Shown in pieces: positions 23,536 to 34,400 of a stretch of 64,000 nucleotides of DNA; the first letter of the stretch is position 1; every line of letters begins with the position of its first letter. The notes beneath the pieces were generated by a model that saw only the letters and a program-made list of their open reading frames with translations, made no database searches and was not told the DNA's origin. Location of the stretch: NCBI GenBank assembly GCA_030142905.1, contig JASJOG010000086.1, forward strand, positions 682,001-746,000, given 5' to 3'. Position numbers and translations under genes: made by a program. Origin of the DNA: Heliopora coerulea (lineage: Eukaryota > Cnidaria > Anthozoa > Scleralcyonacea > Helioporidae).

Positions 23536-26233
23536 CCTCTTGATTCAGTGGATTTTTCAGGGCATGTTTTAGGCATGAACACTCAGCTTGAACAACAGAG
23601 ACCTTAAAGATTCGTTTCTTTTTTGTTTTGATCTTTCTTAAAATAGTATGGCACGTCATTTTGGGATTTATACAAGCACACTAGGGGCTGCTAGTAAAAG
23701 AGCCGCTGAGGAATCATCTTTTATCTTTTTAGCTCGAATTTTCTTCAGCATCATCCTTATTGTTTCCTACCGTTATGTGCCCGTAACGTTTCGCTACGAA
23801 AAGTGAAGTGGTTTTGTAGTCCTAGCTGGACCAACTCACGCAAACACAGCAATTAAACAGCCCAGGCTTTCAAAGCTAGATGTGAAAAATACATAAAACA
23901 AACACAACAAACATTCATTTGAAACAATTTCATTGAAGGAATACACTAAAGTCTAAGACTATGAGCGTCAACGGTAAAAGTTTATGTTTTGTTGAGCTTT
24001 GCATGGGAAGATTGAGGCTTGCTGCAGGTATCAACTCGGATAGCAACATGGGATTCACTAAAAAAACATCAATTATCTATCCCTCAAAGTCGTGCGCTGG
24101 CGGGTGTTTAGGACTTCATCAAAGAATCAAACCGCTTCGTCCTAGATTCCTTGTGGACGTAATTGTTTTAATTCCATCGGAGGTTCATCGCCGATTTTTC
24201 TGGTTGAAGTTCCCACTTGTTCTTGCTTTTATAAGAAATATTGTGTCGTTGTGACAAACCAGACTGGAACAAGACGCAAATGCACTGTGCAACTCAAGCA
24301 CAAAGGTTTTTGACATCACTTGTTCTTGACGGTATATGGTTATTATAACTGTGGTAACAGTCGCCGACAATCTCCGATCAACCTAAACAAGTATTGGAGT
24401 GTACGTTATTATTTAGTTGTAATTGTCGTAAGTCTATAGGGTATTCGACTGGAGGTTATCGCCGTCTTTTGAGAAGGTTTAGCAAGCTTAGCAGAAGAGT
24501 TAACGTGTGCTGCCTTGTATGACTTTTCTTTCAAAATAACAGGAACGAATGATTGATACATTAACAAGTGAAAATAAGAGAACGTAGTTAAAGACAAATA
24601 ATTATGATATACTTAAATATTTCGGACAACGTTGCTGGTGGTGTGTCTTTTCTTCAACTTGAGCAAGGACACACCGTCCAAAAACCTTGTCTGAAATTCG
24701 TAAATACATATATATTTATATATACCAGGTATGACTATACCTTAATCGAGTTCTCCAGTTTCCTCTTGTTTGGTTTTACATACAGTTATCGAAAGCATAT
24801 CCACGTTTTCATAACGACCTAACTCTTACAGCCATATGAAAGCTCTCCACTGTTTTCAACATCATGCAGCCTTTTGACTAAAACTGCTTGAAATCGTCCA
24901 AGAGACGGAAAAAGAGCAAGTTCCTACGGCCATTGCAACGTCTATGATGTGCAGTTTGGTTCCAATTTAAGAAGTTACCTTGCTTTGTTTTTTTACGCCA
25001 TTGCTATCCAATCTTACTCAACCTCCTTGTTGTCCAAAAATAGCTGACCTTTAGCTGCAGGTTGACTTTCTTGAACGATCGTTATATTTTCGCAGTTGTT
25101 ACCTGAACATGTTAAATTATGACTCAAGTTTTGACTGGCTTATGGTTGCATTTCATAACTCAGGGACGGCGGAGCGGAATTACGAGTGGGGGTGCTTGAA
25201 ATAAAAATACAGTATCTTTTATGCTTCTCTGGGAAATTTCACAACAAGTGTTTTACTGCGTAGTTGTTTCAACATTACATTTGGAAAAAAGTGGGGAGCT
25301 ACGGCCCCCGCAGCCCTCCCGGCTCTACCGTCCGAGTAACTTGATAACGGCATGCACACGTCATGCGTTGGCTAGATTTGTCACGAATGACGACTTTTGG
25401 TGCAATTTATCTGGAAAAAAAAAAAGCCGGAACAATGTGGACAGGGATATCGCGAATGCCGCAAACTGAAGTTCTTGGCTTAACGTACGAGAACTCTGAC
25501 CATTGCGTGATTGAAGTACAGTAAAGACTCAGACTGTCAGAAGTTTTTCTAATGTCTACTGTCAGTTGCTGAATGTATCGCTTCAAGAAGAACTCGACCT
25601 CTGTGTAACGACATCTCTCTGTAACGGAGGATACTCACAGCTTTTCTACGCTGAAAGGTTTTAACACCTGTACATGGGAAAACGTTTAGCAATACAACTA
25701 CAACAACTGCGTTTATTACTAGCAGTTTCTGAGGATATTTTTAACGTTCTAATCAGGGAAAATCTGTCTTCACTTAGCCTTTTGCTGTAATTTTTATTAC
25801 TGTTATGATAAAATACACACCTGGCTAATATTACCTAGATTATTAGAAAAACGGCCGTTTACATGCCCGGAGCAAATTCAAGGAAGCTAATAAAAGATTG
25901 TACAAAAATCAGAATACGTGAAAGGGATGTCGGGGAATTTGTATATGGCATTTCAACAAAAATAAATAAAAAGCACTTTATTGTAGAGCTGTTAAAGCGT
26001 TATAACAATCCTTCCATTATTTGGGAGTGTATACAAAAAGTTATTCTCACAAGCTTGCACACACTTCACTTGCACACCGTTGTGATTCGATAACGACACG
26101 TGGCACGTGTATTGAGTTTTTAAACAGTGTTTTGAAGAAGTTGTTATCTGCACACGCGTGGTGGTGGGGGGCAATGCATGCATACGTGGTGAAGGATTGA
26201 CCGCCCCTGACTCCCTAGTAAAGGTGTCCTTTA
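23536..26233. other. intergenic, no recognised gene
   Basis: Frames are all under 100 codons. Around 25520-25640 there is a weak resemblance to pogo/Tigger termini (CAGTAAAGACTC, then CTCTGTGTAACGACATCTCTCTGTAACGGAG), but no paired end was found. The rest shows nothing I can name. Confidence 0.45.
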
Positions 26234-26424
26234 AGGCTCATCCACACAATTCGATTGTCGTTTTGGATTCATCGCCCTAGCATATGGGATTATTATTTCA
26301 GAGCACAGTTCATGCTTCCGATTCGTTCGCGAATGATGCAAACGTCGTGAAGACTCTTGTGACTCAATCGCATATATCAGAACGAACAGCCACAAACGAC
26401 AATCATTATCGTGAAAGTGAGCCT
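26234..26424. mobile_element. PIF/Harbinger-like MITE
   Basis: The 191-bp element starts AGGCTCATCCACACAATTCG and ends CGACAATCATTATCGTGAAAG then TGAGCCT. It is flanked by a TTA duplication (26231-26233 and 26425-26427). Inverted ends share AGGCTCA and ATTGTCGTTT. The 3-bp TWA-type target is characteristic of PIF/Harbinger. Non-coding. Confidence 0.75.
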
Positions 26425-27833
26425 TTATGGCTGTGATTGTTCCACCTTACGGCTTTATCTGGCTTATGAGAATAAGCCGATAGGACAAAAAAAGGAGAAA
26501 CACGATCTGCTGTGTGATGTTTACCCAACGAATCTGCCGGCGAAATGTGCCAACGATGTTTGTTTGAGGGCAGCTGCTCCTTGGCTCCCGGTCAATTTCT
26601 CACTGGTCATCCGCCACATAAACAATGATGAAACAAACGTATCTGATGACAAAGACAATGCACGTGAATGTGTCGCGTGAGTAACCACTCTTATGAAAAC
26701 CTGCTTAGTAAGAGAATTCTCTTGGACAATCGCTGGGCTCATGTCTTTATGTAACGCTTGAGCCATTAGCCAACTGCCCCCATTATCCAAACATTTTTTC
26801 CCAGCAAAAATTTGCGATGGGGTCGCTGTCCCTTGCCCGACCGCGCCACTGAACATCAATTACCATACAAAGTTTCAAAAAGTTGACGTATGGGCTTAAA
26901 CTGATTTTAAAGCTAACGAGCCAGCCATTGCATAGTTTGATCGAGGAGAAATTACTGTGGTAACTATGCTTTCTAAAGATGAGTTAGGCTTGAGGCATTC
27001 TGAGCGAAGATATCACGCAAATATTTACAAATTGACCTCCTTCTGAGTTACCTTTTCACATGAGTGTAAGACGAGCTCTGGTGGCAAACCTTAATGTGAG
27101 AATTATTTTGAATTCAGATGGAAAGAAAAACTCGTCACATGCAAGGCATAGCACCTATGGCCTAATCTCCAAGCAAAAGAGTCTAATTAATTCGGAAATG
27201 GCCTGTTCGAAAGCACTCGCATTGGCCAACCGAATTCTTTCACTCAACTTTTTTTACTGGAGAAAAAGTATCGACGTTCTCCCTGGTGAAACGATTATTC
27301 TTGCGACCGAAAAAATTGGCCATATTAACGTTCTGATTGGACAACGGTTTTCCCGCCACGACATTGTCTTCGGCAAAGTAAACTCACTCCTAAGCAGCGG
27401 TTTTTAACCTTTTAGAAACTGTGCAAGATCTCAAAAGACCAGATATGGAAAATATAGCGACCAAAAACCTCTGTTGAGAATTCTGGTAAAAACTACGAGG
27501 TAGGACGCAGTCAACGCGTTGATATAAGTAATGTTCGTAGTGTTGTCATTCGATCGGCTAGATTCGCCGGCGTTTGTTAAAATATTTACTTCAAATTCAA
27601 AACCTCATTACTTTTATGATCAGTCTTGGTCATGGTAAATGCTTTGTAGCATTCTATTCACTCTTTAAGAGGTTTAAAACAATGCAATTTCATTCTCCCG
27701 ACATATCTCTTGCTTTACTAGAATGAGCGGCAAGGTTGCAGCTCGTCCAAACCACAGAACAAGTCCAAAGTTTGTGTCCTCAAGAGACCCATTTCTTTGT
27801 TATGTCCTTGTATATGTCGCATGTGTGAAGTTA
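26425..27833. other. intergenic, no recognised gene
   Basis: Overlapping frames on both strands (26411-26680 plus, 26521-26859 minus, 27060-27407 plus) are 89-115 codons and carry no known domain. Frames open on both strands over the same bases usually mean composition rather than coding. Confidence 0.4.
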
Positions 27834-28081
27834 AGCCTGGTTTACACGAGCAACATAAGCACAAAGACAAGATCGATACGGAAACAAAGCATGATATATC
27901 CTCTGGGACTTTGGAAGACAAAACAGCAAGAATTTGTCTTTGTTACTTTTGTTCAGATCTTGGCTTATGCTATGACTATGACCTTATGCTAATGCTTATG
28001 AAGATCCTTACGTCGCAGGCTTGACTTCATTCCTTTCTTTTGCTTTTTGGTTTGTCCTTATGCTTACGTGTGAACCAGGCT
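27834..28081. mobile_element. PIF/Harbinger-like MITE
   Basis: The 248-bp element has ends AGCCTGGTTTACACG and CGTGTGAACCAGGCT as inverted repeats. The flanks are TTA (27831-27833) and AAA (28082-28084), a near duplication. The interior holds short inverted GCTTATG/CATAAGC motifs. Ends resemble the MADF-carrying element at 30025 (AGCCTGGTTTCCAT). Confidence 0.75.
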
Positions 28082-28550
28082 AAAGAGTTTCTGGCACCCT
28101 TGAGAGTTGTCGGTGAAGAAATGACAATTCTGCCTTTGTATTCTTGCGTTTGTGAGTGGAATTTAAATTCAAATTATTCGAGTGATTTACATTCGTCGCA
28201 GATTCAATAACAGAAAATAAATCACGCGGTGGTTCGACGAGGATGTTGCACTCCAGAATACAGTTATTTGTTGGCTGTATACCTCCATAACGCTGGATGG
28301 TTTTCTTCACATTTTGCAAAGGCGCTTTTTGGAATAACCTAAGCTTAGTAAGGTCAAGGTCTGGACGACTTTCTTCGCATTTCTGCTTGTGAAGGCGGTC
28401 TTCGAAATGTTCCAAACGTGATATCCCAATAAAATGGACAATTTCTTGGCATTTTCAGTAAGTCAGTTGCATCTTTTCCTTTTGCGGCAATAGTTTATAC
28501 TCCGTTAGGTCAGCGGCATTTTGACTTTACTTTGTCAGGTTGTGTCGTAA

Positions 28551-28740
28551 AGGGCTGTTTACACGTGCGATTTTGTGCCTTGCGATTGACATCTTGGTGT
28601 ATGTGTTTAACTGACGAGAGCGTCGAGGACAAACTACAGCAAACCATGAGCGGATATCTTACTTCAGAGACTGTCACGAGTTTATTACATACACCAGGAT
28701 GACAATCACAACATGTAAAATCGCACGTATAAACGGCTCT
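28551..28740. mobile_element. PIF/Harbinger-like MITE, joined to a piggyBac-like MITE
   Basis: The 190-bp element has inverted ends AGGGCTGTTTACACGTGCG and CGCACGTATAAACGGCTCT. TAA is duplicated at 28548-28550 and 28741-28743. The last base T plus the right-hand TAA makes the TTAA in which the piggyBac-like element starts. Confidence 0.8.
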
Positions 28741-28866
28741 TAATCCATTAAAAGTTGATTTCATTTTCTTTTGTTCATTGTTCTTTCATTGTTTTCACTT
28801 TGTTTTTCAATTTATCCTTTTGTTCTTGATGTCCTGTGTACAGGACGCTGACCCTTGAAGGGTTAA
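28740..28866 (-). mobile_element. piggyBac-like MITE, copy 2
   Basis: The 127-bp element is in inverse orientation to copy 1 and bounded by TTAA at 28740-28743 and 28863-28866. Its right end reads GACGCTGACCCTTGAAGGGTTAA and contains the internal palindrome GTCCTGTGTACAGGAC. It abuts the Harbinger-like MITE to its left. Confidence 0.8.
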
Positions 28867-29067
28867 GATTCGCGAATTTTGAGATTTAATGTTTTTTTAC
28901 ATGAGCCAAGATGACACGGTTAGCCAAGCTGACTCACTGGATCAAGTTAATACCACGGCTATACAACACATTCAAGGTGAAATTCAAATGGGAAACTTGC
29001 TCAGTTTGGTTGCAGGAAAAGCCCAAAAAATTTTAAATTTTGGGTATATTAATGCACGAATAAAATA

Positions 29068-29469
29068 CACCTTTTGCTGTTCATTACCGGAAAATATACT
29101 ATCATTAACGCAAAAATACATTCATTTTATTCAGTTGACATTCTCTAGCGTAGATACGCAACCATTTACATCAAAGAACATTCTATAGCGCCAACACACA
29201 ACCATTAACACCATTCTACTATACATTAGGGATAATAAAATTTCAATAATGCAAGATATTTCTTTTGCGTAATTGAAATTTTATTATTCCTAATGTATAG
29301 TAGAATGTTAGTGGTCCTCTGTTGGCGCTATGGAATGCCCTTTGATGCAAATGGTTGCGTATCTACGCTAGAGAATGTCGATTGAATAAAATGAATGTAT
29401 TTTTGCGTTAGTGAGTCTGAGGTTGGCCTTAATGGTAGTATATTTTCTGGTAATGAACAACAAAAGGTG
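29068..29469. mobile_element. palindromic MITE, family A, copy 4
   Basis: The 402-bp palindrome starts CACCTTTTGCTGTTCATTAC and ends GTAATGAACAACAAAAGGTG. It is flanked by TA (29066-29067, 29470-29471). Arms match copies 1-3. Confidence 0.87.
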
Positions 29470-30024
29470 TACATCAAGTATGTTTCAGGGCTGACATAAC
29501 AAAAAACTGCAACATTTTGTTCCGTTTGTACGTGGGTGGTAGCGCAGTCGCAAACTGTAGTCGACTAAATTGAAGTGAGTTTGACTTTGTCCCCTTTGCT
29601 GTGGCTAGATTGTCGGGTGTCGAAACTACATGGAAATTAGGCTTAACCGTTTACTTGACACCTTTTCAGGACGTCTCTTCTTGACAAGTAAAATCGTCTG
29701 ATATCAACTGAACTAGGATAGAAAAGTCACCTAATTGTGTACCATATCTGTACCGAATAGACTGTGAAAGGCATACCGAGATCGCCATTTTAATCCATGA
29801 GGATAAGTCCACGCAATGGATGAGTTGATAAAGTCCACGCAAATAGTCGATAAGAACTACGGTCCAATAATGCCATTTTACCATGATGCAGGTTTATGTG
29901 GATATAGAATCAACATTTAAGAAACGTGAAACTAAAAACTATTAACTGTAAAATTGTTTCGGGGTTGACAAAAATTAAAAAAAAATTTTTAATTTTTTTT
30001 GTGCGGAAGGGAATCTTGCCCTTA
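29470..30024. other. intergenic, no recognised feature
   Basis: There is an A/T homopolymer run at 29975-30000 immediately before the Harbinger-type element. Nothing else was recognised. Confidence 0.45.
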
Positions 30025-30985
30025 AGCCTGGTTTCCATGTAATCGCTGTCGATCGACAGCGATCATGAGCGATCGACAGCCATTATATGGAAACACTATT
30101 CAGCGATCCAGCGATCGTGAGCGATCCTCAGCGATTGCGATCGCTGAGATAGAAAATGTTCTATACCAGAGATCGTGAGCGATCCACGGCAATCGTCAGC
30201 GATTTTATGGAAACAAAATTCAGCGATCAGGCGATCGAAACGATCCCAAAATGTATCATTTTCTGTTGACATTGTGACGTTCAGGCATTTATCTTCAATT
30301 AACCACGTACTTCGAAGATAGAACATGGCGAGTTTTTCCACAGAAGAGTTCATGGAAGAAATTCACAAATATGAATGTTTATACAACCGATACTGTAAAG
30401 AGTATAAAGACAAATTCAAAAATCTCAACGCTTGGAAGGCCGTAAGCAACAAATTTGGTTTGGAACCGTCGACAGCCGAAGCCAAATTAAAAAATGCTAG
30501 AATAGCGTACGGACGATGGTTGAAGAAGAGAAAGAACACTCCGTCTGATTCACGCAGAGACGCTATCCAAATGCCAGTAGAGTTTATGAATTTAGACTGG
30601 CTATAGACACACATAGACAGTCGGCAAACAACTACAAATGTGGGCACAACAACCGTTTCATTAACAAAAGGAGCAAAAGATTCGCTTCAAGCAATATAGT
30701 TTCGTTTATATCTTCGTCACCCTCAATTTTTCAAACAAGCGACGAAGACATGCGCTGCCTGCGCATAAAATGTATCGGTTCTGTGGCCACTTTAACCGAT
30801 GGCTCAAGTTTTCCTGCGGTGTCTGCTGAACAATATATAATCAGGCGCAAGAAGGCGCTGGGATACAATGAATTGAGTGATCATATGGAAACAAACTCAA
30901 ACGATCGTTGGCGATAGTCAGCGATCCTTCGCTTCAATGATTTCAGCGATCCGGCGATCGTCAGCGAATATATGGAAACTGGGCT
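30025..30985 (+). mobile_element. Harbinger-type transposon carrying a MADF gene, no transposase
   Basis: The 961-bp element has inverted ends AGCCTGGTTTCCAT and ATGGAAACTGGGCT and a TTA duplication (30022-30024, 30986-30988). Both subterminal regions are packed with GCGATC/GATCGC motifs (30040-30250 and 30870-30970), plausible binding sites for its own DNA-binding protein. It holds only the MADF-type ORF; the DDE transposase gene expected in an autonomous element is absent. Confidence 0.85.
30325..30606 (+). CDS. MADF/Myb-like DNA-binding protein of a Harbinger-type transposon
   Basis: This 93-residue ORF starts at ATG 30325. Residues 7-70 fit a MADF (Myb/SANT-like) domain: FMEEIHKYECLYNRY, then YKDKFKNLNAWKAVSNKFGL, then KLKNARIAYGRWLKK. 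In PIF/Harbinger elements a protein of this kind is encoded beside the transposase and binds the subterminal repeats. The ORF ends at TAG after EFMNLDWL. The same frame continues with THIDSRQTTTNV, which looks like more of the family's sequence, so the stop may be premature. It is not a host gene. Confidence 0.75.
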   Translation: MASFSTEEFMEEIHKYECLYNRYCKEYKDKFKNLNAWKAVSNKFGLEPSTAEAKLKNARIAYGRWLKKRKNTPSDSRRDAIQMPVEFMNLDWL

Positions 30986-30994
30986 TTATGCTAC

Positions 30995-31000
30995 TTTATT
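30995..31000 (-). terminator. possible VMP1 poly(A) signal
   Basis: AATAAA on the minus strand, about 435 nt past the VMP1 stop codon and only 10 bp from the end of the Harbinger-type element. It is the nearest canonical signal I noticed. Confidence 0.35.
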
Positions 31001-31432
31001 TCACTGCTTTGAGAGCAAGTGCGCAGGTTGCCCTCGTTTTCCTCAGTCACTCTTTGTTTTGCTCCTTGGCTTTTCATCAAGGCCACTTGACGATGAAGCG
31101 AAGGCTTGCGCAAGTAGAAAACTTGGCAATAGCTCTCGGAATAGTGGTAAAATTCTTCCTAATCAAACACAGAGCATGTTGAATATATTTTAATATTTAC
31201 GCAACTCCACAATATTATTGAATTAACGACTTCCGATTTTTACTAAACACACAACCTGTTTAGAAAATTCAGAAACTCAAAACTCTCACCGTTAAAACAG
31301 GTCTTCCAAAGTTGGATCAGAAATACTATATTCTAAAATGGGTTGAAAACGAAGTGCCTTCTTATTCCATTCAAAGTAATTTCACTTTTTTTTAGGTCAT
31401 TGTTCAACCTAAAACTTGTATTGATTGAATAA

Positions 31433-34400
31433 CTACTTCGTTTTGACCACAGAGCGTGGCGCGGCTTGTCTCTTCGCCTCCCCTAACCTCTTATCGTGCG
31501 ATTGAGCCATAGAATTGATTATTGAGAGAAGGAAATAGACAACCATGAGGAGGACAACTTTCTCGAAAATCCACGCCAGTGCACTTGTTTTCTGAAATGA
31601 AAAACAAGACAAGCTTCTTACTCGTTCGGCCTCAATGAGAACCCAACATTAAACGACGAGCAATGTACAAGGGAACCAAATTGGCATTGAATGTGTAAAC
31701 CCACACTTACTTTCACATCTAACGCTTCGCCTGGTTTACGATGCAAACTATTTCTTTGCGCATCTAACGCCTTTTTGAAAGGATACTGGATATACGGCCC
31801 AACAAAAGGAATATCTCTGGAAAAAAAATCACAACCCAGGCTGATTATAATTGAACATGTAGTTACGGTACACCAAAGATCACACGACGAAAACCTAATA
31901 AAACAATAGAGGCGTTCACTTGCTATGAATATGTTCGCTGGTTCGAGTCACAAACCACGAAATTCGCAGAGAAATTACTGTTGGATTTGCTGTGCATGGT
32001 TATTTTTGAAATACACAAGAGACTGGAGAATTTAGAAGAATCTAGGACGTGAAAAAAGCAGACACTTCAACAACAGGGCAAAAATTAATATCTATCTTCT
32101 TTCCAGAATATAAACCCAATATTACTGCATAAGCTCTAAAGGCCAAACCGTAAAATAAACAAACGGAATGGCAATGTCAACGGGAGTTGAATCCCAATGA
32201 CCATACAAACTACTATCTAAATTGTGTAATCCTGCGTAATTGTTATTTAACGTGTTGTTTTATCGTTTTTTAGGAAGTTCAGGTGATTTCAAGGACGAAA
32301 AAGTTAAGAGCTTACCCTGCTAACTTCAGGACAGTTTCTACGTAAGTTTTACTAAAGGACAAGATTACAAAGGTTTTCTAACAAAGAGAAGTACACAAAA
32401 AAGAAATGTTAAAACGAAACAATGGAGCAATCAATCACATTCTGTTCATAACAGCAAAGGCTCGGTTACACCGCAAAATTTGGGGGGAACCAGAAATCCA
32501 ACTCAGAATCAGCACCTCTGATGTCTGTGGCCTTCTAAAAAGCGCAGTAGTGTTTAAGCTACAAGATGAACAAGCTTCGAGGACGCCTGCCAGGAAGATG
32601 ATGGCGGCTGAAAATATGAGAACACAAACATCAGAAGTACAGTAGTGACACTGAGTCTGAATCCTGGTTGTCTGTCATTCTGGATGAACATCTCCAGCCT
32701 TTAAAATAAAACCAGACCGTCGCGAGAGCCGGTAATGCGCAGTACATCAAATGATGTTTCAAGACGTGAAGTCTTCTAGCCTGGTACTATGGCGCTGATG
32801 CAGGGGCCAGGCTGTATCAAGAGAAAAATGGTCATTTAATTGGTTGAGAGAAGCAGTCGCTATGCTAGATTTTCTTTGAACCGTGGTAAAAAATCTGTCA
32901 GAATTCTGACCAGTTCCACTAGGAGCCACCTGACCTCATTTGTTGGGCAAGATACCTGACGATTGGAAAAAATAATCCAAAAATTGTCATCTTGGAAGTT
33001 GATATTTAAGAAAAAGTGCGAATAGGCATAGTAATCGTGGTATAATATCTCGACTCTAACTCCGGTCAAACCTCATTTGGTTTGACTACGATTGCTGTCC
33101 ATTTTTGCGTTTTGGTTTGATTAAACCACGATTATTCTCCTCTCTTGCGTTTTCTTAAACATCAAGTTTCAAGTTGTCAATTTTCTGATTATTTTTCCTG
33201 CATCATTTTTCTAAATTGTCGGCTGTTAATGGTACCAGACAGTGTTCAGCATTTTATACTTAAACGTCGGAATAACTCTTCATTATATACTAAATGCGCA
33301 AAGGGAAAGCGCCCTAAAATATGTCAAGTAATATTGGGCATTTACCGCGTTGTGAATCTATTCCCATGCAATATTCCGAGAAATACATGAAGTGATTTTC
33401 GGATGTCAGAATCACACATTTTAACATCCAACCGAGACACCAGTTGCGAAAAATGCAACTCTTCGGCCTCTAGCTGGGAATCGGACTAGTGGCTCAGTGA
33501 AACTAGTGCAGTGCTCAGCCAAGTGAGCTGCGAAGGCCGTGGTCGGGAAACACTTAAAGAATTACTTCCATCTACCACACGACAAGTGAAGATACAAAAC
33601 CAAAAATTGTTCACCCAAAGCAGAGAAATATTTACCTGCAAATGCATTTTAATAATTGCTTTTCCGATCACCGTTGCACCAAAGAAAGTCCAGAACGGGA
33701 TTAAACAATGTCCACAAGTGATTCCGGCCAGGTCAAATAAGGGATTAGGAATCTAAAAGAGAACTACATGATAAGAAATTTGTAAATAAAGCGAGAAGAC
33801 TTAAGATCTTGTTCCCAACAAATTTTCGTTTGACAGAACTGTTGAATTACGAGGAGAGTCGCTAGTCAGTATTTTTGCAACCCTAGGTGTAAAAACTACA
33901 TAAGTCTTGGACGTCGTACACTGTATCTTCACTACTGCCGCTTCTTCCTTACATTATCAGTGAAATGAGTTTTATCCCAACTCAGATCTCACGGGCAGTT
34001 GTAACCCCGAAATGGTCTTAAGAGCGTTGCACATAAGCGGACTTGGGGAACTTCGATTTAGGGTTTTCTACAACTATATAAAGTGCCATTTTTTTTATCC
34101 TGGATCGCTCTTAATTATATACGAACTGTGATAAACTCCTATGCAAGCGAAAAGATAAAAGTCGTCTTTTACAGGTGAAGTTTGATCCTGATTGGTCAGG
34201 CGGTTTTTCACACTTGTGAGTACAATCGTTTGACCAATCAGAGGCTTCAGACGATTGTTTGCCACCAGAGCCTGGTCTCCATACGATCGCCCCAAATTTG
34301 CTGAGACGATCGAGACGATCGCGATCGCGTGGATCGTCTGCAATTCTGTCCGGACGATCGAGACGATCGTGAATGATTGCAAGCGATCAAATGGAAACAT

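Noticed and set aside
26411..26859. Overlapping ORFs on both strands (89 and 112 codons)
   Set aside because: Mutually antisense frames with no domain; most likely compositional.
32406..32645. 79-codon plus ORF in VMP1 intron 11
   Set aside because: Lies in an intron of the opposite-strand gene, no domain.
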